Positions 1 through 5,150 of a stretch of 5,313 nt of DNA are shown piece after piece. Positions within the stretch are counted from its first letter, which is position 1, and every line of letters starts with the position of its first letter. Origin of the DNA: Bacteroidaceae bacterium (GTDB lineage Bacteria > Bacteroidota > Bacteroidia > Bacteroidales > Bacteroidaceae); NCBI GenBank assembly GCA_016284115.1, contig JAEEOD010000290.1:1-5313 (forward strand), given 5' to 3'. The notes beneath the pieces are model-generated. The model ran no database searches, was not told the DNA's origin, and was given only the letters and a program-made list of their open reading frames with translations. Both the position numbers and the translations under genes were made by a program.

Positions 1-440
1 TGGTAGCAATGCTCACAATGAGTGCAGCTGCTTTTGCTCAGAAAGGTGTAACAGGCTTTGGCGTACAAGGCGTTTATGATGATTGGAATGGACAGTTCGG
101 TATTGGCGTTAAACTTCAGTACGGTCTTGTAGATCAGCTTCGTGGTGATCTTTCTACTGATTTATTCTTCAAGAAGAAAGATATTTCTATGGTTGACGTT
201 AATGCTAACTTGCATTATGTAGTTTCAGTAGCTCCATCTTTCAATATTTATCCATTGGCTGGTGCTAACATTGCTTTCTTCAATCATGAGATTCCTACTA
301 GACTTGGCTTGAACTTAGGTGGTGGTATTGAGTTTTATGTTGCAGATAACGTAAAGCTTGGTGGTGAAGCTAAGTATATCGTTTCTGACAATGGCTTTAG
401 CCGCTTCGGCGCTAATTTTGGTGTTACTTTCCTGTTCTAA
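1..440 (+). CDS. Outer-membrane beta-barrel protein, small porin/OmpX-like (5' end missing)
   Basis: The reading frame is open from the left edge (codons at 3-5, 6-8 and so on) and stops with TAA at 438-440. The visible N-terminus VAMLTMSAAAFAQ is the second half of a signal peptide with a likely cleavage at AFA-Q. The ATG at 9 is therefore probably internal and the true start lies before the window. The mature part, about 130 residues, alternates polar and hydrophobic residues and can be split into about eight amphipathic strands (for example FGIGVKLQYGL, LRGDLSTDLFF, LGLNLGGGIEFYV, FGANFGVTFLF). It ends in Phe, as outer-membrane barrels recognised by the BAM machinery usually do. Length and strand count fit an eight-stranded barrel of the OMP_b-brl/OmpX type. 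Codons are strongly T-ending (GGT, GCT, GTT), which suggests high expression. Function beyond an envelope barrel cannot be read; it could be structural, an adhesin or a small porin. Confidence 0.8.
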   Translation, partial: VAMLTMSAAAFAQKGVTGFGVQGVYDDWNGQFGIGVKLQYGLVDQLRGDLSTDLFFKKKDISMVDVNANLHYVVSVAPSFNIYPLAGANIAFFNHEIPTRLGLNLGGGIEFYVADNVKLGGEAKYIVSDNGFSRFGANFGVTFLF

Positions 441-464
441 AGAACAATACCTATTAGAAATAGT

Positions 465-493
465 AGAGGCTGCAGAAATGCAGCCTCTTTTTT
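465..493 (+). terminator. Rho-independent terminator of the beta-barrel gene
   Basis: A perfect 8-bp stem GAGGCTGC (466-473) / GCAGCCTC (480-487), extended by an A-T pair (465/488), encloses the loop AGAAAT and is followed by six T (488-493). It lies 25 bases after the barrel stop codon. The T run overlaps the stop codon of the converging mltF gene (492-494). In the opposite direction the hairpin follows the mltF stop directly, but the bases after it are only loosely T-rich, so termination of mltF here is possible but weaker. Confidence 0.9.
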
Positions 494-1874
494 ATTCCCT
501 AATCACTTCTTTATACCGCTCGAAGCGCTGGGTAATGTCTCGTACAAAGTTGTACGTCTCGATACCTCGGAAGTATCCATGCTTACATACGGGGTCTGTG
601 TAATACTCTTCGTTGCTCTTGAGCAGTATGTACTTCTCTACATTGTCGTCCCATATATATTTGTTGGCACCGTATTTCTCTGCCAGCGCCATCGCATCGG
701 TTATGTGGCCTGTACCCGAGTTGTAAGCGCCTAAAATGAACTTAATGCGCTCTGGCTCAGGTATCGACCTAAACGAGCCTGCAGTAAGACCGATATATTT
801 CACAGCCCCCTTGATACTCTCCTCAGGATTCTGCTCCATGCCTTCAGGAACCCCCATCGCTTTAGCAGTGTTAGGCATCAACTGCATCAGACCCTTGGCT
901 CCTGCCCACGAAACAGCAGTCGTGTCGAAATTCGATTCATTATAGGCGAGAGAAGCTAACAAGCGCCAATCCCATCCGATCTCCTTGGCATATTTACGGA
1001 ACAGGTTGTCATAAGGCGATATCTTTCCTTCCTTCACTGACATTATAGGGAAGAGCGTCTTGCTCTTGCTCAGCTCGAAATAACGCTTCATGCTGGCAGT
1101 ATATTTGGGGGATGTCACATTTTCATCATGCCATTTGTTCACTGCCTCAGCCAGTTGTACACATTCTTTTCTCACTGCCCACGACGCTCGCTGGTCGTGA
1201 CCCACTGCCATACTCACTTCCAAGTTAGGGTAATAAGTTTGGTTCAATTTAGCCAGATCATTGTTGGCAACAGTATAATCAATCTTTCCTTGAGCCACTT
1301 GAGAAATGAGGTCCTCCAACGAAATGCTGTCACTTTCTATGTTGTGGATGATAATGCCACCACCTAATTCTTCGTTCAGGTTGTTCATGCGTTGCAAAAA
1401 TCTGCCAGGCTTCACATATACTTCTTTACCAATCAGTTCCGTCACATCTTTCAGTGGAGCGGGGCGCCATCTATTACGTTGCACCAGTACCTGATGGGTG
1501 ATGGACTCCTCGCCGCAATACTCTACGCTGTTTTTCCATTCAGCAGTGTAGGGCAGGGGGAAAGCAACCAAGTCGCCTTCACCTTGCAAGAGCATCCTTG
1601 TCAGATCAGCAATGTTATTGGCAGCTATCACCTCCAGATTTACCCCCAAGTATTCAGCAAACTGAGTTGCCAACTCATACTGGAAACCCATCTCCTGTCC
1701 ACGATACTGGAAATAGCTGGTAGAGCCATACAGGGTAATCACCCTCAGCACCCCACTGTCTTGAATCTGCTCCAAGTCATATACAGGCTTTATCTCCTTT
1801 TGCTGCTGGTTGCATCCCAAAGCGATACCCAGCAAGAGTATCCCCAATAATATGTACAACGTCCTAGTTCTCAA
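492..1874 (-). CDS. mltF: MltF-type membrane-bound lytic murein transglycosylase (lipoprotein)
   Basis: The 460-residue product cleaves the MurNAc-GlcNAc bond of peptidoglycan, leaving 1,6-anhydroMurNAc ends, and would act in the periplasm as a lipid-anchored protein. Residues 1-20 form a signal with Arg2 and Arg4 and a hydrophobic core ending ALG-C21, a slightly atypical lipobox. Residues about 35-270 form a type 3 periplasmic solute-binding domain (GVLRVITLYGSTSYF, then MGFQYELATQFAEYLGV). Residues about 285-450 are an SLT goose-lysozyme-like domain: the ES motif YNESNF places the catalytic Glu at 313, followed by GLMQLMP (328-334) and AYNSG (383-387). Order and length match E. coli MltF, in which the first domain regulates the enzyme. 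The start is TTG at 1874: a TAA lies two codons upstream in frame, the next in-frame ATG (residue 62) would remove the signal, and a GAAGGA sits 7 bases before the TTG. It is probably translated from the udk transcript. Confidence 0.93.
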   Translation of the reverse strand: MRTRTLYILLGILLLGIALGCNQQQKEIKPVYDLEQIQDSGVLRVITLYGSTSYFQYRGQEMGFQYELATQFAEYLGVNLEVIAANNIADLTRMLLQGEGDLVAFPLPYTAEWKNSVEYCGEESITHQVLVQRNRWRPAPLKDVTELIGKEVYVKPGRFLQRMNNLNEELGGGIIIHNIESDSISLEDLISQVAQGKIDYTVANNDLAKLNQTYYPNLEVSMAVGHDQRASWAVRKECVQLAEAVNKWHDENVTSPKYTASMKRYFELSKSKTLFPIMSVKEGKISPYDNLFRKYAKEIGWDWRLLASLAYNESNFDTTAVSWAGAKGLMQLMPNTAKAMGVPEGMEQNPEESIKGAVKYIGLTAGSFRSIPEPERIKFILGAYNSGTGHITDAMALAEKYGANKYIWDDNVEKYILLKSNEEYYTDPVCKHGYFRGIETYNFVRDITQRFERYKEVIRE

Positions 1875-1887
1875 AGCTTAGTCCTTC
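1872..1887 (-). promoter_or_regulatory. Ribosome binding site and TTG start of mltF
   Basis: On the minus strand GAAGGA (1887-1882) is followed by a 7-base spacer and the codon TTG (1874-1872). The GAAGGA lies inside the last codons of udk. Clear Shine-Dalgarno sequences are uncommon in Bacteroidetes, so its good spacing supports the non-ATG start and suggests translation coupled to udk. Confidence 0.6.
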
Positions 1888-2489
1888 ACGTGCTTCTTCA
1901 CGTACATCGTCAGTATCTTGATTGCCACTTTGTTTTGTCCACCCTGTGGCACAATCAGGTCAGCATAGCGCTTGGTAGGCTCGATAAATTGCTCATGCAT
2001 AGGCTTGAGCACCCTTGTATAGCGCTCCATCACAGCCTGATATGTTCTGCCACGTGACACCACATCACGTTCGATGTTACGAATCAGTCGCTCATCAGAA
2101 TCGGCCTCTACAAAAATCTTCAAATCCATCATATCACGAATCTCCTTGTCGTACAGCGACATGATGCCCTCGAAGATAATCACGTTCTTTGGTTCAATAT
2201 GTATCGTTTCCGGCTGACGCGTACAAGTTAGGTAGTCGTATATAGGCTGCTCAATACTCTTCCCCTCTTTCAGCAAGGCAATGTGAGAACGCAACAAATC
2301 CCAGTCGAAAGCATTGGGGTGGTCGAAGTTGATTTGCTGTCTTTTCTCAGGTGGCACATGACTGCTGTCCTTGTAATAAGAGTCCAGTGGCAACAACACT
2401 ACCTCGTCCTTGTCTAACTTCTCCATGATCCTTTTTACGACGGTGGTCTTACCAGAACCAGTTCCGCCAGCGATACCAATAATTAACAT
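1878..2489 (-). CDS. udk: Uridine kinase (uridine/cytidine kinase)
   Basis: The cytoplasmic enzyme phosphorylates uridine and cytidine to UMP and CMP with ATP or GTP, in pyrimidine salvage. The 203-residue product has the family landmarks in order: Walker A GGTGSGKT (8-15), LDSYYKD (35-41) with the likely catalytic Asp36, NFDHPNAFDW (54-63), the nucleoside-pocket YDY (84-86), VIIFEGI (103-109), the Arg-rich lid RLIRNIERDVVSRGR (134-148), then QFIEPTKRYADLIVP (167-181). Length matches bacterial Udk (about 210). It starts with ATG at 2489 and ends four bases before the TTG of mltF, in the same frame, so the two are almost certainly one operon. A plus-strand gene diverges from it across a 207-bp region with repeats. 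Some bacterial uridine kinase-like proteins have other substrates, but the set of motifs here is standard. Confidence 0.95.
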   Translation of the reverse strand: MLIIGIAGGTGSGKTTVVKRIMEKLDKDEVVLLPLDSYYKDSSHVPPEKRQQINFDHPNAFDWDLLRSHIALLKEGKSIEQPIYDYLTCTRQPETIHIEPKNVIIFEGIMSLYDKEIRDMMDLKIFVEADSDERLIRNIERDVVSRGRTYQAVMERYTRVLKPMHEQFIEPTKRYADLIVPQGGQNKVAIKILTMYVKKHVKD

Positions 2490-2504
2490 TTTCTTAATAC
2501 TATA

Positions 2505-2536
2505 AAAAGTTATCTTTCATAAGCACCTCAACAAAA
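2505..2536 (-). promoter_or_regulatory. Candidate udk-mltF promoter
   Basis: Read on the minus strand, TTTTG (2536-2532) is followed after 19 bases by TAACTTTT (2512-2505). This resembles the Bacteroidetes -33 TTTG / -7 TAnnTTTG pair with the last base of the -7 box changed. The predicted leader to the ATG at 2489 would be very short, about ten bases. A second minus-strand -7 match (TATCTTTG, 2671-2664) lies farther upstream and is an alternative. Confidence 0.3.
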
Positions 2537-2585
2537 CAAATAAGCGAGCTTATTTGCTTTTGTGTTCGGTTTGCACTATCTTTTG
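2511..2585 (+). repeat. Intergenic palindromic repeat, copy A
   Basis: First of three related copies. It starts TATCTTTCATAAG (2511-2523), continues CACCTCAACAAA and has a perfect inverted repeat CAAATAAGC-GA-GCTTATTTG (2537-2556). It ends TTCGGTTTGCACTATCTTTTG (last base 2585). Compared with copies B and C it lacks about eight bases of the ATAGGCTG segment near its left end. It contains a degenerate promoter: TTTG (2553-2556), 20 bases, TATCTTTT (2577-2584). Its last bases are also the first bases of copy B, so A and B form a tandem pair. Confidence 0.7.
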
Positions 2586-2660
2586 ATAAGATAGGCTGCA
2601 TCTCGGGATAAAAAAATAAGCTAGCTTATTTTGTTCTCCGCTCGATTTGCACTATCTTTG
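2577..2660 (+). repeat. Intergenic palindromic repeat, copy B
   Basis: The second, tandem copy. It begins with a TATCTTT dyad (CTATCTT 2576-2582, AAGATAG 2588-2594), then carries GATAAGATAGGCTGCATCTC (2585-2604), which is identical at 5031-5050. Counting the flanking bases, 29 of 30 positions match (2575-2604 against 5021-5050). Its core is a perfect 20-bp palindrome, AAAATAAGCTAGCTTATTTT (2613-2632). It ends TCGATTTGCACTATCTTTG (2642-2660), identical to 5082-5100. Confidence 0.85.
2630..2660 (+). promoter_or_regulatory. Promoter of the Dabb-dsbD operon
   Basis: TTTG (2630-2633), a 19-base spacer and TATCTTTG (2653-2660) fit the Bacteroidetes -33/-7 consensus exactly. The start of transcription is expected a few bases after 2660, giving a leader of about 30 bases to the ATG at 2697. 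The -33 box overlaps the right arm of the repeat's central palindrome, so a protein bound there could block or guide RNA polymerase. Confidence 0.7.
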
Positions 2661-2671
2661 TCGCAAAGATA
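2653..2671. repeat. Inverted pair of -7 boxes
   Basis: TATCTTTG (2653-2660) and its exact reverse complement CAAAGATA (2664-2671) are separated by TCG. Each arm reads as a consensus -7 TAnnTTTG box on its own strand. The minus-strand box has a possible -33 TTG (2692-2690) with an 18-base spacer, so it may serve udk. Alternatively the dyad forms a hairpin near the 5' end of the Dabb-dsbD transcript. Confidence 0.5.
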
Positions 2672-2696
2672 AGTAAAAATATTAATAAACAATATT

Positions 2697-2996
2697 ATGG
2701 TAAAACACATTGTTCTTTTTAAGCTGAAAAATGAGGTTCCTGTAGCTGAAAAACAAGCTGTAGCACAGAAATTCAAGTCAGCCATTGAAGCTTTGCCATC
2801 CATTATCCCCTTTATCAAACATGTAGAGGTGGGCATCAATATCAACCCCGATGAGCAGTGGAACATTGCCCTCTACAGTGAGTTCGACACATTGGAAGAA
2901 GTCAAGGCCTATGCTGTTCATTCTGCTCATGTGGCAGCAGCTAAGTTGCTGGCCGATGTAAAGGAAAGCAGAGCTTGCGTGGATTATTCAATTTAA
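2697..2996 (+). CDS. Dabb-family (stress responsive alpha/beta barrel) protein
   Basis: The 99-residue product has no signal peptide or membrane segment, so it should be cytoplasmic. It matches the Dabb pattern (dimeric alpha-beta barrel) through its opening MVKHIVLFKLK, the central strand HVEVGININ (42-50), the FDTLEEVKAYAVHSAHV segment (63-79) with His75 and His78, and the closing RACVDYSI. Full length for a single-domain member is about 95-110 residues. Members of this family include stress-induced plant proteins and some enzymes, but most bacterial ones have no assigned reaction, and no substrate can be read here. It begins with ATG after an AT-rich leader without a Shine-Dalgarno sequence. 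It ends 24 bases before dsbD with no promoter or terminator in the gap, so the two are probably co-transcribed. Confidence 0.85.
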   Translation: MVKHIVLFKLKNEVPVAEKQAVAQKFKSAIEALPSIIPFIKHVEVGININPDEQWNIALYSEFDTLEEVKAYAVHSAHVAAAKLLADVKESRACVDYSI

Positions 2997-3020
2997 ATCT
3001 CATTTTTCAATTCATAATTA

Positions 3021-5021
3021 ATGAAAAGACTACTGTCTGTTATAGGGTTATTCCTGACCACAATAATGTTACAGGCCCAGATACTGGATCCTGTTAGTTT
3101 CCGTACCGAGTTCAATAAAGTTTCCGACGATGTGGCTGAAATCGTGTTCACAGCCACCATAGACCCAGGATGGCACATTTATTCTGCTGATCTGGGCGAG
3201 GGAGGCCCTATTTCAGCCTCATTCAATTTAGAGCGTGCAACTGGTGCGCATGAAGATGGCAAACTGTTGCCCGTAGGCAATGAACAAGCTGTATATGACA
3301 AACTGTTCGGTATGGATGTGCGCTATTTCGAGAATAACGCCAAATTTGTGCAGCGCATCCGTCTGGAAGGAGGTACCTACCGTTTGGAAGGCTATTTGGA
3401 ATATGCTGCCTGCAACGACCAGAACTGCTTGCCACCCAGCGAAGTACCTTTCATGTTTACAGGTACTGCTGAGGTAGCTGCCCCAGCAGAAGATACCCCA
3501 GAAGAAACCCAAGAGACAATGGATGATGGACAAGCATCCACTGCTGGCAACCCCTCTGCAGGACGAGGAGAGGTGCTCGAAGGTCTGTCAGCTTGGTGGC
3601 AACCCGTTGTTTCCGAGCTTCGTGCTTTTGGCGAATCTGCAGGCACCGTCGACCGTTCTTGGCTTTACATCTTCCTGACTGGATTCTTGGGAGGTTTGTT
3701 GGCGCTGTTCACCCCATGTGTGTGGCCCATCATTCCAATGACGGTCAGCTTTTTTCTCAAGCGAAGCAAAGACAAGAAAAAAGGTATTGCCGATGCCATC
3801 ACCTACGGTTTGGCGATTGTAGTGATATATGTGGCATTAGGATTGCTGGTAACACTTCTCTTCGGAGCCAGTGCCCTCAATGCCCTCTCCACCAATGCCA
3901 TCTTTAACATCTTCTTCTTCCTGATGCTGGTAGTCTTCGCCATCTCATTCTTTGGCGCATTTGATATCACCTTGCCTTCATCATGGAGCAATGCTGTAGA
4001 TAGCAAAGCCGAGAAAACCACAGGTTTGCTGAGCATCTTCCTTATGGCATTTACCTTGGCACTGGTATCTTTCTCTTGCACAGGTCCTATCATCGGTTTC
4101 CTGCTGGTAGAAGTATCCACCTCCGGCAGTATTGTGGCCCCAGCCATCGGTATGTTGGGCTTTGCTATTGCTTTGGCATTGCCATTCACCCTTTTTGCCC
4201 TCTTCCCCTCTTGGCTCAAGCAGATGCCAAAGTCGGGTGGCTGGATGAATGTCATCAAGGTGTCATTGGGATTCATCGAACTTGCTTTTGCGCTGAAGTT
4301 CCTGTCTGTGGCTGATTTAGCCTATGGCTGGCATATCTTGGATAGAGAGACGTTCCTGTCATTGTGGATTGTCATCTTCGCCCTGTTGGGTGTTTATCTC
4401 CTAGGCAAAATCAAGTTCCCACACGACGACGATAACACTCGTGTCAGCGTGCCTCGATTCTTCTTGGCACTGGCATCTTTGGCATTTGCCGTCTATATGG
4501 TACCAGGTTTGTGGGGAGCCCCATTGAAAGCAGTAAGTGCTTTTGCTCCTCCTTTGTACACGCAAGATTTCAATCTCTATAAGAATGAAGTTCGAGCACA
4601 GTTTGATGACTACGATTTGGGTATGGAATATGCCCAAAGGGTAGGGAAACCAGTGATGCTCGACTTTACCGGTTATGGTTGCGTGAATTGCCGTAAGATG
4701 GAGTTGGCCGTATGGACTGATCCCACAGTGGGTGGTCTGATGAACGATGACTATGTGCTGATTACCCTCTATGTTGATAACAAGACCAAGTTGCCAGAAC
4801 CTATCAAGGTTGTAGAGAACGGCAAGGAACGTACTTTGCGTACGCTGGGCGACAAATGGAGTTATCTGCAGAGGGTGAAATTTGGCGCCAATGCTCAGCC
4901 ATTCTACGTACTGATTGATAATGAGGGCAAACCGCTAAATAAGTCATATTCCTATGATGAGGATGTAGAAAAATATGTAGAATTCTTGCAGTCTGGGTTA
5001 CGAAATTATCAACAAAAATAA
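3021..5021 (+). CDS. dsbD: Thiol:disulfide interchange protein DsbD (cytochrome c biogenesis/CcdA-like)
   Basis: This inner-membrane protein passes reducing power from cytoplasmic thioredoxin to periplasmic thiol proteins (disulfide isomerases, thioredoxin-like proteins, cytochrome c maturation). The 666 residues hold all three DsbD domains. There is a signal peptide (1 to about 19). An N-terminal immunoglobulin-like DsbD-alpha domain (about 20-150) has the pair Cys131/Cys136 (CNDQNC). An acidic, Ser/Gly-rich linker spans 152-185. The membrane domain (about 213-495) has roughly eight helices, with Cys233 in LFTPCVWPIIPM and Cys353 in FSCTGP. The C-terminal thioredoxin domain (about 525-660) has the active site CVNC (Cys554, Cys557) and cis-Pro627 in AQPFYV. 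The protein contains exactly six cysteines, all at catalytic positions. E. coli DsbD is shorter (about 565), mainly because of the linker and domain lengths. The ATG at 3021 follows an in-frame TAA at 3015, which fixes the start region. The stop codon abuts a repeat. Confidence 0.95.
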   Translation: MKRLLSVIGLFLTTIMLQAQILDPVSFRTEFNKVSDDVAEIVFTATIDPGWHIYSADLGEGGPISASFNLERATGAHEDGKLLPVGNEQAVYDKLFGMDVRYFENNAKFVQRIRLEGGTYRLEGYLEYAACNDQNCLPPSEVPFMFTGTAEVAAPAEDTPEETQETMDDGQASTAGNPSAGRGEVLEGLSAWWQPVVSELRAFGESAGTVDRSWLYIFLTGFLGGLLALFTPCVWPIIPMTVSFFLKRSKDKKKGIADAITYGLAIVVIYVALGLLVTLLFGASALNALSTNAIFNIFFFLMLVVFAISFFGAFDITLPSSWSNAVDSKAEKTTGLLSIFLMAFTLALVSFSCTGPIIGFLLVEVSTSGSIVAPAIGMLGFAIALALPFTLFALFPSWLKQMPKSGGWMNVIKVSLGFIELAFALKFLSVADLAYGWHILDRETFLSLWIVIFALLGVYLLGKIKFPHDDDNTRVSVPRFFLALASLAFAVYMVPGLWGAPLKAVSAFAPPLYTQDFNLYKNEVRAQFDDYDLGMEYAQRVGKPVMLDFTGYGCVNCRKMELAVWTDPTVGGLMNDDYVLITLYVDNKTKLPEPIKVVENGKERTLRTLGDKWSYLQRVKFGANAQPFYVLIDNEGKPLNKSYSYDEDVEKYVEFLQSGLRNYQQK

Positions 5022-5100
5022 CTATCTTTAGATAAGATAGGCTGCATCTCAACAAACTCCAAATAAAATTTGGCTTTGTATTCGATTTGCACTATCTTTG
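5022..5100 (+). repeat. Intergenic palindromic repeat, copy C
   Basis: Third copy, directly after the dsbD stop. It opens with the perfect stem CTATCTT (5022-5028) / AAGATAG (5034-5040) and carries GATAAGATAGGCTGCATCTC (5031-5050), identical to copy B. It continues AACAAA like copy A, and has its own core inverted repeat CCAAAT-AAA-ATTTGG (5059-5073). It ends TCGATTTGCACTATCTTTG (5082-5100). The core has a different sequence from A and B but keeps dyad symmetry and position. Confidence 0.85.
5069..5100 (+). promoter_or_regulatory. Promoter of the PurF-like gene
   Basis: TTTG (5069-5072), a 20-base spacer and TATCTTTG (5093-5100) form a consensus Bacteroidetes promoter. As in copy B, the -33 box is part of the right arm of the repeat's core palindrome. 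Transcription should begin near 5106, giving a leader of about 45 bases. Confidence 0.7.
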
Positions 5101-5105
5101 CACCT

Positions 5106-5121
5106 TCAATACTAGTATTGA
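5106..5121. promoter_or_regulatory. Perfect 16-bp palindrome at the predicted transcription start
   Basis: TCAATACTAGTATTGA is fully self-complementary and begins about six bases after the -7 box. The position suits an operator for a dimeric regulator of the PurF-like gene, or a small 5' hairpin in its mRNA. No regulator can be named from the sequence, and the site has no counterpart after copies A or B. Confidence 0.45.
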
Positions 5122-5150
5122 GACTAAACAAATAATAATATACTACATTT

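Noticed and set aside
9..440. Treating the ATG at position 9 as the start of the barrel gene
   Set aside because: It would leave only an 11-residue half signal peptide without a basic N-terminus, and the frame is open to the window edge, so the gene is cut at its 5' end.
433..446. Dyad TGTTCT-AA-AGAACA around the stop codon of the barrel gene
   Set aside because: It is a short 6-bp stem with a 2-base gap, half inside the conserved FLF-stop codons, and the real terminator follows at 465-493. Probably chance.
1392..1850. Plus-strand open frame of 152 codons opposite mltF
   Set aside because: It is antisense to the solute-binding domain and signal region of mltF, with no domain pattern of its own and no promoter or start signal.
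2511..2660. Tandem repeats as a possible CRISPR array
   Set aside because: There are only two tandem units of unequal length (66 and 76), similarity extends through the whole unit with no unique spacers, and there are no cas genes.
2511..2660. Repeats as an autonomous insertion sequence
   Set aside because: The units are under 90 bp, have no coding capacity and no clear target-site duplication; at most they are non-autonomous elements.
3803..4276. Minus-strand open frame of 157 codons opposite dsbD
   Set aside because: It lies fully antisense to the conserved DsbD membrane domain. Its translation mirrors the hydrophobic codons and shows no recognisable motif.
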